DNA of 64,000 nucleotides from NCBI RefSeq assembly GCF_947077765.1, contig NZ_CAMTTF010000003.1, positions 248,001 through 312,000 on the forward strand. The letters are read 5' to 3'. Below are positions 1 to 8,944 of this stretch, in pieces (position 1 is the first letter of the stretch; every line of letters begins with the position of its first letter). The position numbers and the translations under genes were made by a program. The stretch comes from Salinibacter grassmerensis (GTDB lineage Bacteria; Bacteroidota; Rhodothermia; Rhodothermales; Salinibacteraceae). Under the pieces are notes generated by a model. That model saw nothing but the letters and a program-made list of their open reading frames with translations, did not search any database and was not told the origin of the DNA.

Positions 1-148
1 GGTCGGGCTCGGCCCCCTCTGCCTCAGACGCATCTGCGTCGGCCTCCGTGCCCGACTCATCGACAGCGGTTCCGCACAGATCGCAGCGATCGGACGAGGC
101 CGGCACGCGTGCACCGCACGACGGACAGGGGCGGGTGGTATCGGACAT
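1..148 (-). CDS. Zinc-ribbon domain protein (partial, cut by window start)
   Basis: Read on the minus strand, an ATG at 148 opens a frame that runs off the left edge. It has two CxxC knuckles within the first 25 residues (C8-P-S-C11 and C22-D-L-C25), the pattern of a short double-zinc-ribbon of the kind found at the N-terminus of many bacterial membrane or regulatory proteins. An acidic Glu/Asp/Ala stretch follows. Function is unknown because only about 49 residues are visible. It lies just downstream, in the same direction, of the HU-type gene, with a ~50-nt gap. The frame is open throughout the visible part, and the Cys spacing makes a chance ORF unlikely. Confidence 0.65.
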   Translation of the reverse strand, partial: MSDTTRPCPSCGARVPASSDRCDLCGTAVDESGTEADADASEAEGAEPD

Positions 149-198
149 GATCGCTGAAAGACAGTGGTGAAACCCAACACGATGACACAGCTTCGGGA

Positions 199-501
199 CT
201 ACGCCTCGTCGGCCTTGTGCGCCGCGTCTACGGCCTCACTCAGCTTGTCCGACGGACGAAACACCGGCTTGTACCGGTCCTCGATCTCGACTGGCTCGTT
301 GGTCTGGGGGTTGCGCCCGGTCCGGGGGGCTCGGTGCTGAACCTCAAACACCCCAAACTCGCGGAGCTCAATGCGCCTGCCCTCCTTCATCGCCCCGCGC
401 ACCGCCGTCATGAAGCCCTCCACGACTGCCCGCGTCTCGATTTTTGTGAGGCCGGTCCCATCGGCAATTTGGTCGATGAGGTCTGCTTTGGTCATGGACA
501 T
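199..501 (-). CDS. HU/IHF-family DNA-binding protein
   Basis: This 100-residue protein has the whole HU/IHF fold. The N-terminal helices start MTKADLIDQIADGTGLTK, the beta sheet follows, and the DNA-clamping arm carries GRNPQT at about residues 62-67, with the arm-tip proline. A short acidic/Ala C-terminal tail follows. The family binds and bends DNA non-specifically (HU) or at sites (IHF), acts as a dimer and compacts the nucleoid. Two in-frame ATGs, at residues 1 and 3, are both possible starts; the second matches the usual family N-terminus better. The gene stands alone with ~200 nt upstream before the divergent M1 peptidase gene. Whether it is HU or an IHF subunit cannot be settled from sequence. 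Confidence 0.93.
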   Translation of the reverse strand: MSMTKADLIDQIADGTGLTKIETRAVVEGFMTAVRGAMKEGRRIELREFGVFEVQHRAPRTGRNPQTNEPVEIEDRYKPVFRPSDKLSEAVDAAHKADEA

Positions 502-702
502 GGGAAAACCGGAAGCGGGTCAATAAAAGACGAACATGTGGAGCTGCCCGAACGCCCCCACCGAATTCATGATTCGGAAAGCCCCGAGAATATCGGCGTC
601 TTCCATTCTCCCGTCGAGAAACATTCGGGGTTCTGGGGCGAACGATAGTGCCGGCACCAAAACCCAGAGTCTTCGCCTTCTTCGGACCGACGTCTTCTCC
701 CG

Positions 703-3700
703 ATGCGCGCCCGTCTCTCTGTTCTCCTCCTTTTTCTCTTGTGCAGCCCCGCCTTGGCCCTCGCACAGTCGCCGAGCCACTGGCAACAGCACGTCGACTA
801 CGAGATGGACATTCGCCTCAACCCGGAGACCCATCAGGTCGACGGCCGTCAGCGACTGACCTACACCAACAACTCGCCGGACACGCTCCGCACGGTCTAC
901 TACCACCTGTACTTCAATGCCTTTCAGCCGCAGTCGATGATGGCGGAGCGCAATCGGCATCTCCCCGACCCCGACGGGCGCACAGTGCCGCGCATCTTCA
1001 ACCTGACGCCGGACGAGCAGGGGCGGCAGACGGTGGAGTCCCTTACCCAGGACGGCACGCCCGTCTCCTACGAGGTGAACGATACGGTTCTGCGAGTGGA
1101 TCTCGCCGCCCCGATCCCGCCCGGCACGTCCACCACCTTCGTCATGGACTACCGCTCGCAGGTGCCCCTTCAGACACGCCGGAGCGGACGGGACAGCCGC
1201 GGGGACGACATCGACTATACCATGACGCAGTGGTATCCCAAGATGGCGGAGTACGACGAGCGGGGCTGGCACGCCAACTACTACGTTAACCGCGAGTACT
1301 ATGCGCCGTACGGCGAGTTCGACGTAGAGATCACCCTTCCCGCCGAGTATACGATTGGCGCCACCGGCGTTCTCCAAAACCCCGAAGAGGTCGGGCACGG
1401 CTACGACATTGACGGCAACGGCTCGTGGCGCCCATCGGACGGCCTGCCGGAAACGGATACGCTCACCTGGCACTTTCGGGCCGAAGACGTCCACAACTTC
1501 GCCTGGTCGGCCGACCCCGATTACATTCACGACAAGGTGACGGCGGACGGCACCACGCACCACATCCTTTACAAGCCCGGGGTTGCTGAGCAGTGGCGCC
1601 CGCTGCGAACCAACATGCCCGACATCACGGCGTTCTTCAGCGACGAGTACGGCGACTACCCGTACCCGCAGATGACCGTGGCACAGGGCGGGGACGGCGG
1701 CATGGAGTACCCGATGTTTACGGTCGTGAGCAGCTACGACGGGCCCGAGTTTGAGGCGAAGAGCAGTTACCGGTCTATTCTCGGCACCACGGTCCACGAG
1801 TTTGCCCACATGTGGTACTACTCGGCCCTGGGCAGCAACGAGGCCGACTACGCCTGGATGGACGAGGGCTTCACGAGCTACGCCACGACCGAGGGGATGG
1901 CCCACCTCGCGGGGCGACCTGCGAACCACACTGGGGCCCGCCAGAGCGTCGTCACGATGCAGAAGCTGGGGATCGCCGAGCCGTTCAGCACCCCGGCCGA
2001 CTGGTTCTCGACCAATGCCGCGTACGGCATCACCTCGTACCCCGGCGGACAGATGCTTGTGGACATGATGGGCTACGTCATTGGGGACGCGCAGCGCGAC
2101 CAATGGCTGAGGCGCTACTTCCGCGAGCGGGGCGGAATGCACCCTGACCCGTTCGACCTGGAGCTGTTTGCCGAGCAGGAGAGCGGCCTCATGCTCGACT
2201 GGTATTTCCAGCAGGTGACCGAATCGACCCGTACGGTCGACGACGCGATCGTGGGCCTCAGCCAGGAGCGGGCGGGCGACAGTGTGGCGGTGGACCTAAC
2301 CCTAGAGCGGAAGGGCTCTCTTCGCCTGCCGCAGGACGTGAAGCTCACCCTGGCCGACGGCTCGACGCAGTGGCTCAATGTGCCCCTGGCGTCGATGCAC
2401 GGGCATAAGCCAGTCCCGGACGACTGGATCGTGACGGAGCCCTGGCCCTGGGTCGCTCTGGAAAAAACGGTGTCGGTGACGGTCGACAGTCGCGTTGAGA
2501 AGGCGGTAGTCGATCCGAACGGAGAGACGCCGGATGTCAACCGACTCAACAACTCCACGACCCTGCCGCTCCGGACGCACGTCCTCCGTGCCCCACAGCC
2601 GAGCTGGTCGCACTACGAGCTCGGCGTGCGGCCGCTGGCCGGATATGCCCATGACTTCGGGTTTGGCGGCGGCGTGCAGGTCCGTGGCCAGTACTTTCGG
2701 GGCGAGCGCCGGCTCCGCGGGACAGTGACCCTCTGGCCCGAGGTGCTGTTCTCAGGGGGAGACGAACCGACGCTTCAGAACTCTGATTTGCCTCGCCCAG
2801 GTCCATTTCTTCCCTCTGATAACGGTACAGGGACCTGGTTCGACGGCCTCGACTACGAATTTCGCTACGAGCACCCGGTCGACCCGTTCGGGGCTCGCGC
2901 CACGGTGGAACTTTCGGCAGCGAAGCACCTCGGTGTATTCGAAAATCGGCTTTCACTTCGGCTTCCCCTTTCATCCCCGCTTGCCGATCAATCTGAGCGG
3001 CTTCGCCTCTCCGCGGTGCATCAGTTGAATTTAAGTGATCGCGCCTTCGGGCTTTCACGAACCCCTTATAACGAGGTCCGAGATCCTAGTGGAAATGTAC
3101 TGGGCACTCGGGACCAGATTTTCAATCCCTGGGGCCAGTCACAGGCTCTTTTCGCTCAGCTCAACTACACTAGAGCGCGGGATGGCAACCGCATCTCGGC
3201 CGTCACGGAACTCGGAGGCACCCTTCGCGCCTTCGACAGCGACACATCTCCGGCGGGGTCCTTCGATCAGGCCTCCCGGATCGGCCTCACTGCCCAGAAG
3301 ACGGCGGAACTCGGTTTATTCACCGGCCGAGCAAACCTTCAGTTCGGTCTCGGCGCCAGCAATCTCCTCCCCCATAAACAATTCGTTCTTGGGGGACAAT
3401 CTCTCGAAAACCAGTGGCGCAGCGACACGTACCGGCAGGCGAGTGCAGCCTTCGAGCAGCCCGTGTCAGATGCCCACCTCGTCGGCTTCGGGTCGTCGGG
3501 ACCGGTCGCGTATCTCCGTGCCGCCAACGGGCGTCTCGGCCTCAGTGGCGAAAACATCACGGCCGGTCGGCTCTCGCTCGGTGGCACTCCGTTCCCCACC
3601 GTGAACGCCCTCTCGCCCCTGCGCCTCTCTGCCTTCTCGGGCATCGGCACGACGTGGAACGAGGGCGCGTTCCTCTCTGGATTTGCCGCGGACGACCTGA

Positions 3701-3894
3701 AGGCCGACGCCGGAATCGGCGCCCGCTACAGCATCTCCGAGATTCCCCACCTCGACCGGTGGACCGCCCAGTCCGATTTCCTACAGGGTCTGGACGTGGT
3801 GGCCAAGTTCCCACTTTGGGCCAGTGACCCGGGCCTCATTGAGGGCAGCACCGGCGAGTTCGACTTCCGCTGGCTGATTGGCATCGAGTTGTAG
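703..3894 (+). CDS. M1-family metallopeptidase with C-terminal beta-barrel-like region
   Basis: This 1063-residue exported protein opens with a signal peptide (hydrophobic core at about residues 5-20, ending ALALAQ). The gluzincin aminopeptidase fold follows, with the exopeptidase-type motif GGMEYP at 332-337 and the zinc site HEFAHMW at 365-371 plus the third ligand E388 (HEXXH-18-E). The peptidase and its C-terminal part occupy roughly residues 20-610. The remaining ~440 residues alternate polar and aromatic strands (for example LRGTVTLWPEVLFSGG and TGEFDFRWLIGIEL) and end like an outer-membrane barrel. The likely role is peptide hydrolysis at the cell surface or periplasm, anchored in the outer membrane; the anchoring is inferred. 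Its stop lies 3 nt from the stop of the convergent DUF4174 gene. Confidence 0.92.
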   Translation: MRARLSVLLLFLLCSPALALAQSPSHWQQHVDYEMDIRLNPETHQVDGRQRLTYTNNSPDTLRTVYYHLYFNAFQPQSMMAERNRHLPDPDGRTVPRIFNLTPDEQGRQTVESLTQDGTPVSYEVNDTVLRVDLAAPIPPGTSTTFVMDYRSQVPLQTRRSGRDSRGDDIDYTMTQWYPKMAEYDERGWHANYYVNREYYAPYGEFDVEITLPAEYTIGATGVLQNPEEVGHGYDIDGNGSWRPSDGLPETDTLTWHFRAEDVHNFAWSADPDYIHDKVTADGTTHHILYKPGVAEQWRPLRTNMPDITAFFSDEYGDYPYPQMTVAQGGDGGMEYPMFTVVSSYDGPEFEAKSSYRSILGTTVHEFAHMWYYSALGSNEADYAWMDEGFTSYATTEGMAHLAGRPANHTGARQSVVTMQKLGIAEPFSTPADWFSTNAAYGITSYPGGQMLVDMMGYVIGDAQRDQWLRRYFRERGGMHPDPFDLELFAEQESGLMLDWYFQQVTESTRTVDDAIVGLSQERAGDSVAVDLTLERKGSLRLPQDVKLTLADGSTQWLNVPLASMHGHKPVPDDWIVTEPWPWVALEKTVSVTVDSRVEKAVVDPNGETPDVNRLNNSTTLPLRTHVLRAPQPSWSHYELGVRPLAGYAHDFGFGGGVQVRGQYFRGERRLRGTVTLWPEVLFSGGDEPTLQNSDLPRPGPFLPSDNGTGTWFDGLDYEFRYEHPVDPFGARATVELSAAKHLGVFENRLSLRLPLSSPLADQSERLRLSAVHQLNLSDRAFGLSRTPYNEVRDPSGNVLGTRDQIFNPWGQSQALFAQLNYTRARDGNRISAVTELGGTLRAFDSDTSPAGSFDQASRIGLTAQKTAELGLFTGRANLQFGLGASNLLPHKQFVLGGQSLENQWRSDTYRQASAAFEQPVSDAHLVGFGSSGPVAYLRAANGRLGLSGENITAGRLSLGGTPFPTVNALSPLRLSAFSGIGTTWNEGAFLSGFAADDLKADAGIGARYSISEIPHLDRWTAQSDFLQGLDVVAKFPLWASDPGLIEGSTGEFDFRWLIGIEL

Positions 3895-3897
3895 GCG

Positions 3898-4377
3898 CTA
3901 CTCGCCCCCACCGTCCTGCTCCCGCATCTCGCGCTGGCGCATCGGCATGGCGTCGATGGTGTCGAAGATGGAGCGGGCGGTGACCGGCTCGGGATCTCGG
4001 CGCTTCTCGGTGCCGTCCTTGCCGACGAGCACAACCCGGAACGCGTCCTCCGGCACGTCGAACCGGTCGCGCAGTCGCCGGGCCGCGGCCTCCGTCAGCG
4101 GCTGCGGATCGGCGGCGGGGGCAGCCCGCTGCGTGCCCTTGCTCGGGCCCATCACGGTCAGTATCAGAAGGTCCCGCTCCCGAAACCCCGGGTCGTGCTC
4201 CTCGAACGCGGCCTCCTGCTCGGCCCGCGCCCCACTGGCGTCGGACGGCGCAAACACGAACAGCAGCCGGTGCTCCCACTGATGGTCCTCGAGACGAACA
4301 TCGATCGTGTCGGCAGGGGTGCCCATGACCGGCAGGGGAAGCACTAGGACGATGCAGGCGAAGAGGACCGTTCGCAT
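3898..4377 (-). CDS. DUF4174 domain-containing secreted protein
   Basis: This 159-residue protein starts at an ATG followed by a clear signal peptide (MRTVLFACIVLVLPLPVMG). The longer open frame upstream has no protein-like character, so the internal start is preferred. The mature part carries the DUF4174 pattern: a strand-rich opening HQWEHRLLFVFAP, then an acidic linker, ERDLLILTVMG in the middle, and FRVVLVGKDGTEKRR near the C-terminus. DUF4174 proteins are small periplasmic thioredoxin-fold-like proteins of unknown function; the fold statement is family knowledge, and no CxxC is present here. It converges tightly on the M1 peptidase gene. Confidence 0.8.
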   Translation of the reverse strand: MRTVLFACIVLVLPLPVMGTPADTIDVRLEDHQWEHRLLFVFAPSDASGARAEQEAAFEEHDPGFRERDLLILTVMGPSKGTQRAAPAADPQPLTEAAARRLRDRFDVPEDAFRVVLVGKDGTEKRRDPEPVTARSIFDTIDAMPMRQREMREQDGGGE

Positions 4378-4471
4378 TGAGCAACGGTGTCGATGTTGGA
4401 GGGCGCTATCCGTCCTCCTGTCTCCAGGGCCAATGCCCGAACGTCGGAACGGAAGCAGAAGGAGTGTCCGA

Positions 4472-5698
4472 TCAAGAATCAGTGGACTGGGGTCGGTTCG
4501 GGGCGGCTTCCGCCTGTTCTGTGTCCGGTTTCTCGAAGCGGGAGGCGGCAAACAAGTCGAGGGCCTCGGGCTCCTCATCCGCCCACACCAGATCCGCCAT
4601 CAGGCGGCCCATTCGGAAGCCGTATCCCATGCCGTGCCCCGTAAACCCGGTGGCAAAGACGCCTTCCGGGTGCTCTGGCACCCGCCCCACCACGGGCCGT
4701 CCGTCCGGCGAGAAGCCCATCGTTCCGCTCCAACGCTGCTCAATGCCGAGCGACTGACTCCACGGGAAGTGGGTATGGAGGTACCGTTCGATCGTGGCCT
4801 GCACCGCCGGCGTCGTCGCGTCGCGGCTCGTCTCCTCGGCCTCACGATGCGCGTGCCGGCCGCCCCCCACGAGCACGCGCCCATCGTCCCGCTGCCGCAC
4901 GTAAAACCCGCCGCGGTGGGAGTAGACCGGCACCGGAATCTGCACTGAATCGGCGGGGGCGGTCGCCAGCATCTGCGCCCGCACCGAGCGCACGACGGAC
5001 GACGCTTCGGGGACGAGCTCCGGAAGCGCGGGGCCGAGGGCGAAGACCACCTTGGGCGCCCGAAAGTGCCGGTCGGGGGTCTCCAACACGGCCCCGGACC
5101 CGCGCCAGCGCACGTGTCCGACCGGATGCTGCGTGTGTACGTCGGCGCCGCTCTCTGCAGCCACATGTTGGACGAGGTGGAGCGGGTTTACCGCGGCCCC
5201 CGTGGTTACAAAGAGGCTTCCGTGGAACCCCGAGGCCCCGATCCGATCGTTGGTCTCCTCCGCGTCGAGGTGGACGGCGGGCGCACCCGCTGCACGCAGG
5301 TGAGGCAGGCTCGCCCGCAGCCGCTCGTCCTCCTCCGCAGTGCCGGCCGCGACGAGAGCACCGTCGGCCCGCCACGAAAACGCAGTCCCACGCAGTTCCG
5401 CCGCGAGGAGATCGCGGTTCTCCCGTGTGAACTGCCACAGCCGACGGGCCGTCCGCTTGCCGTAGCGCTCCACGTCCGTGCGGTAGTCGGCGTGCGTGCC
5501 CTGCAGGACAAATCCTGCATTCCGCCCGCTCGCCTCGGCGCCCAGCGCCCGCGCTTCGAGCAGGGCGACATCCAGCGATGGGGCGCGGCGGCTCAGCCAG
5601 TAAGCCGTCGAGCATCCGACAATGCCCCCGCCCACGACGATCACGTCGTAGGCCGTTTCTCGCTTCTGGTGCGCCTGCTGCCAGATGGAGACCGTCAT
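4472..5698 (-). CDS. FAD-dependent oxidoreductase, DadA/glycine oxidase family
   Basis: This 408-residue protein has an N-terminal dinucleotide-binding motif VIVVGGGIVGCSTAYWL at about residues 19-35, followed by an acidic residue ending strand 2 (LLEARALGAEASGRNAGFVL). This is typical of the DAO family, which oxidises amines or amino acids using FAD. The C-terminal part has the second family landmark, GFTGHGMGYGFRMGRLMADL, which contacts the flavin. The specific substrate (D-amino acid, glycine, sarcosine or gamma-glutamyl-amine type) cannot be told. No signal peptide is seen, so it is cytosolic. The next gene upstream on the same strand (the YhdH-type reductase) ends about 110 nt away and does not suggest a shared pathway. 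Confidence 0.88.
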   Translation of the reverse strand: MTVSIWQQAHQKRETAYDVIVVGGGIVGCSTAYWLSRRAPSLDVALLEARALGAEASGRNAGFVLQGTHADYRTDVERYGKRTARRLWQFTRENRDLLAAELRGTAFSWRADGALVAAGTAEEDERLRASLPHLRAAGAPAVHLDAEETNDRIGASGFHGSLFVTTGAAVNPLHLVQHVAAESGADVHTQHPVGHVRWRGSGAVLETPDRHFRAPKVVFALGPALPELVPEASSVVRSVRAQMLATAPADSVQIPVPVYSHRGGFYVRQRDDGRVLVGGGRHAHREAEETSRDATTPAVQATIERYLHTHFPWSQSLGIEQRWSGTMGFSPDGRPVVGRVPEHPEGVFATGFTGHGMGYGFRMGRLMADLVWADEEPEALDLFAASRFEKPDTEQAEAAPNRPQSTDS

Positions 5699-5808
5699 GC
5701 TGTTGGGGGCTACAACCAGAGAGGAAAACCTACGACGCCGCGCCTTCTCGGAAGCTTGGCTCTACCGTACGGGGAAAACGCCCGCTCGATTCAGACGGCC
5801 CCACATGC

Positions 5809-6816
5809 TTATTCGCTTCCTTGCACATCTACGAGAATGCGGCCCTGCACATCGCCCGAAAGAAGGGCTCGGCTGGCCTCTGGAATGTCGCCAAGCGAAA
5901 TCGTCCGGGCGTGGATGCGGCCAAAGTGCGCGTCGGTGAGCAGGTCCGCGAGCCGGCGCCAGGCCGCTCGACGACGGTCGCCAGGGCAGGTGTTGGAGTC
6001 GATGCCGAGCAGGTTCACGCCCCGCAGAATAAACGGGAGGACCGTCGTGCGCAGTTCATGCCCCCCCGCATTCCCAAATGACGCCACGCTGCCGTGCCGC
6101 TTCAATTGCGCGATGAGCGTCGCGAGGGTATCCCCCCCCACCGCATCGATCGCTCCCGCCCACCGCCCCGATTCCATCGGCCGGGACGGGCCCTCCTCCA
6201 GGGCATGACGATGCACAATTCGATCGGCCCCCAGGGATCGAAGATACTCGTGCGCCGTCTCGCTCCCCGTGGAGGCGACGACTTCATGTCCGAGGGCGTC
6301 CAGCAGCGCAACGGCGATGCTCCCGGCTCCGCCCGACGCCCCCGTCACGACGACCTCTCCCGCTCCCGGAGATACGTCATGCTCGCCGAGTGCCATCACC
6401 GAAAGCATCGCGGTAAAGCCAGCCGTCCCAATAATCATGGCCTGGGCCGGGGACAGCCCATCGGGAAGCGGGACGAGCTTGCGACCGGCCACTCGGGCTT
6501 CTTGGCTGTAGCCGCCCCAGTCGACCTCGCCCAACTGCCAGCCAGTCCCGATGACGCGATCTCCTTCCTCGAATGCCTCGTGGGCAGTGTCGAGGACGCG
6601 TCCGACCAAGTCGATGCCCGGCACGATGGGGTAGTCTCCGCGAATGACCTGCCCACTGCCCGTCACGGCCAGTCCGTCTTTGTAGTTGAGGCTCGAGTAC
6701 AAGATCTCTAGGCGCACTTCCTCCGATTCGGCCCTCGGGAGGTCATTGGTATGGAGCCGCCGGACCTGGGCCTGAATCTTCCCCTCTGCATCGTCAAGTA
6801 CAAGCGCCGAAAACAT
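5809..6816 (-). CDS. YhdH/AcuI-family zinc-free MDR oxidoreductase (acryloyl-CoA reductase-like)
   Basis: This 335-residue member of the medium-chain dehydrogenase/reductase family has a GroES-like N-terminal half with SLNYKDGLAVTG. The Rossmann NADP-binding half has VVVTGASGGAGSIAVALLDALG and ASTGSETAHEYLRSLGAD. Both match the YhdH/YhfP/AcuI subgroup, whose characterised members reduce acryloyl-CoA to propionyl-CoA with NADPH. The zinc ligands of classical alcohol dehydrogenases are not apparent. The substrate in this organism is not shown by the sequence. It is cytosolic and probably transcribed alone from the AT-richer region at 6817-6987. Confidence 0.88.
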   Translation of the reverse strand: MFSALVLDDAEGKIQAQVRRLHTNDLPRAESEEVRLEILYSSLNYKDGLAVTGSGQVIRGDYPIVPGIDLVGRVLDTAHEAFEEGDRVIGTGWQLGEVDWGGYSQEARVAGRKLVPLPDGLSPAQAMIIGTAGFTAMLSVMALGEHDVSPGAGEVVVTGASGGAGSIAVALLDALGHEVVASTGSETAHEYLRSLGADRIVHRHALEEGPSRPMESGRWAGAIDAVGGDTLATLIAQLKRHGSVASFGNAGGHELRTTVLPFILRGVNLLGIDSNTCPGDRRRAAWRRLADLLTDAHFGRIHARTISLGDIPEASRALLSGDVQGRILVDVQGSE

Positions 6817-6936
6817 AAGAACTCAAGACTGACTCGGATGAGCAATGGTTGCGCCCCATGCCACACTAAGCAGTCCAGTTTGATTCAACCATCCAGAATC
6901 GTTCTCGCAGAAAGCAATTGGCCGCGGACGGAATCA

Positions 6937-6959
6937 CTTTACGCATTATTCGTGTAAAG
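6937..6959. promoter_or_regulatory. Inverted repeat upstream of the TonB-like gene
   Basis: CTTTAC is repeated in inverted form as GTAAAG with an 11-nt AT-rich spacer, 29 nt before the TonB-like start. Symmetry and position suit an operator or part of a promoter. No regulator is identified. Confidence 0.35.
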
Positions 6960-6987
6960 GAACAGTGTACGACACAACTCAGCCACC

Positions 6988-7695
6988 ATGATCGTCATGG
7001 ACACAATCTCGGACGTTGCCCTCGACGCCTATCCCATCCGTTGTCTGGTCGGGCTGGTAGCCAGTCTCTCCCTCGTGATTGCACTGGTTCACCTCCCCCT
7101 CCAGCGCTCGTCGTCACAGGTGGGATGGACGACCAATTCGTCCGCCGATCGAATTCTGCTCAGTGACGTGGTGCCGGAGGAGCCCACCGACGCGGGCACA
7201 GAAGACGTCTCTGATCGGGCACCCCCGCCAACCAACGCCACTCCATCGTCCGACGCTGCCTCGGAGGCCGCGTCCACCTCGGAGACGGTGGAAGACGACT
7301 CGGGATCCAGGCCGTCGGATTCGAATGCCGACCGGACCAAAGAGATAAAGTACGCGAGCACGCTCGATGTCACGGACCACACACCCCGGATCGTGGGGGG
7401 CAAGGGCAGTTTGTACCTCAACATCAGTTATCCGAAAGAAGCACGCGCACAGGGCATTGAGGGCCGCTTGGAGCTTGAGTTTCTCGTCGAGCCCGACGGA
7501 AGCGTGACGAACATTGACGTAGCGGAGTCCCTCCATCCCCTGTGTGACTCTGCCGCCGTGGATGGCGTCCGATCCGTCGATTTTATTCCGGCGAGGGTGG
7601 ACGGGACCCCTGTTCCAATCCGACTGCGTCTCCCCGTTCGGTTCAAGATGTCTACCCCCGCGACCGCGGCCCAGGCTTCCCCAGGTTCGCCGTGA
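6988..7695 (+). CDS. TonB-like energy transducer
   Basis: This 235-residue protein has one N-terminal membrane helix (about residues 18-37, CLVGLVASLSLVIALVHLPL). A long low-complexity Ser/Thr/Asp/Pro periplasmic linker (about 45-125) follows, then a C-terminal TonB domain starting near residue 135. The domain shows YPKEARAQGIEGRLELEF, then VEPDGSVTNIDVAES and FIPARVDGTPVPIRLRLPVRF, the diagnostic TonB_C strand pattern. TonB couples inner-membrane proton motive force, via ExbB/ExbD, to TonB-dependent outer-membrane receptors. No exbB/exbD or receptor is nearby. The linker is acidic rather than the Pro/Lys-rich type of enterobacterial TonB, as expected for a halophile. A second ATG at residue 4 is also a possible start. 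Confidence 0.88.
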   Translation: MIVMDTISDVALDAYPIRCLVGLVASLSLVIALVHLPLQRSSSQVGWTTNSSADRILLSDVVPEEPTDAGTEDVSDRAPPPTNATPSSDAASEAASTSETVEDDSGSRPSDSNADRTKEIKYASTLDVTDHTPRIVGGKGSLYLNISYPKEARAQGIEGRLELEFLVEPDGSVTNIDVAESLHPLCDSAAVDGVRSVDFIPARVDGTPVPIRLRLPVRFKMSTPATAAQASPGSP

Positions 7696-7753
7696 CTCGC
7701 AGGACGCACCCGAAACGTTTGTCCAGCGAAAAAGTACCGCCGATCCCAGCTGG

Positions 7754-7767
7754 TGAAAGCGCTTCCA
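7754..7767. promoter_or_regulatory. LacI-type palindrome upstream of hppD
   Basis: TGAAAGCGCTTCCA is palindromic except for one mismatch pair around an AAGCGCTT core, the symmetry seen in LacI/CcpA-family operators. It lies 31 nt before the hppD start codon. A near-identical site precedes the acetyltransferase gene at 25326-25337, and the two share AAGCGCTTCCAAA. Operator function is inferred. Confidence 0.4.
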
Positions 7768-7798
7768 AAATCATCCACTCACAATTCTTTTGCTTACC

Positions 7799-8944
7799 AT
7801 GGCCAACCCGACCGCTGCCCCAAACGCCGATGTTGAAACCCCCGAAGATTTTCTTCCGCTCAACGGCACCGATTACGTCGAGTTTTACGTTGGCAATGCC
7901 AAGCAGGCCGCCCACTTTTACGCCCACCTGTTCGGGTTTCAGATTCAGGGCTACCTAGGCCCGGAGACCGGGCACGAAGACAAGGTGAGCTACCTTCTAA
8001 CGCAGAACGACATCCGGTTCGTGCTGACGTCTGCCCTTGGGCCGGACTCCCCAATTGGCGAGCACGTCCGCGAGCACGGGGACGGGGTGAAGGACATCGC
8101 ACTCGAGGTTGATGATGCGACTGCCTCATTCGAGGAGACGACGAAGCGCGGGGCCCCGCCCGTTCAGGAACCTATGGTGCACGAGGACGAGCACGGCCGC
8201 GTGGTGACCGCCACGATCGCCACCTACGGCGATACCGTGCATACCTTCGTCGAGCGGGCGGACTACGACGGCCCCTTCCTCCCCGGCTTCGAGCGGTGGG
8301 AGAATGAATTCTGGACCCCACCTTCCCCGTCGGGACTGCAGTACGTGGACCACTGTGTGGGCAACGTCCACGAGGGGGACATGGATACGTACGTGGAGTA
8401 CTACGCCCAAACAATGGGCTTCTTCAACATGCTCCACTTCACCGACCAGGACATCTCGACCGAGTACTCGGCCCTCATGTCGAAGGTGATGGCCAACGGG
8501 GACGAGAAGATTAAATTCCCGATCAACGAACCCGCCGAGGGCAAAAAGAAGAGCCAGATTGAGGAGTACCTCGAATTCTACCGGGGAGCTGGCGTGCAGC
8601 ACGTCGCGCTCGCGTCCGATGACATCATTACGACCGTGCATGAGCTTCGTCGCCGCGGCGTCGAGTTTCTGCACGTTCCGGACACCTACTACGACCGGGA
8701 GGTCCTCACCGAGCGCGTGGGCTCCATCGACGAATCCATCGACGACCTTGAGGAGCTCGGCATCCTCGTAGACCGCGACCCGGATGGCTACCTCCTTCAG
8801 ATCTTTACCAAGCCGGTCCAGGACCGCCCCACGGTCTTCTTCGAAATCATCCAGCGGGAGGGCGCCCGCTCATTCGGGGCTGGCAACTTCAAGGCTCTGT
8901 TCAAGGCAATGGAGCGGGAACAGGAGCGTCGAGGCAATTTGTAG
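7799..8944 (+). CDS. hppD: 4-hydroxyphenylpyruvate dioxygenase
   Basis: This 381-residue Fe(II) enzyme converts 4-hydroxyphenylpyruvate to homogentisate in tyrosine breakdown. It has two VOC (glyoxalase-fold) halves. The iron ligands are visible as H185 (in YVDHCVGNV), H268 (in GVQHVALAS) and E349 (in FFEIIQRE), the canonical His-His-Glu facial triad in the C-terminal half. The length fits the family. The start is the ATG in the sequence ACCATGGCC; a TTG three codons earlier is less likely. No other homogentisate-pathway genes (hmgA, fahA) lie in the window. A LacI-like palindrome lies just upstream. Confidence 0.97.
   Translation: MANPTAAPNADVETPEDFLPLNGTDYVEFYVGNAKQAAHFYAHLFGFQIQGYLGPETGHEDKVSYLLTQNDIRFVLTSALGPDSPIGEHVREHGDGVKDIALEVDDATASFEETTKRGAPPVQEPMVHEDEHGRVVTATIATYGDTVHTFVERADYDGPFLPGFERWENEFWTPPSPSGLQYVDHCVGNVHEGDMDTYVEYYAQTMGFFNMLHFTDQDISTEYSALMSKVMANGDEKIKFPINEPAEGKKKSQIEEYLEFYRGAGVQHVALASDDIITTVHELRRRGVEFLHVPDTYYDREVLTERVGSIDESIDDLEELGILVDRDPDGYLLQIFTKPVQDRPTVFFEIIQREGARSFGAGNFKALFKAMEREQERRGNL

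Noticed and set aside
520-2142. Long open frame on the minus strand opposite the M1 peptidase
   Set aside because: It is a shadow frame typical of GC-rich coding DNA; its product lacks any domain and the plus-strand peptidase is clear.
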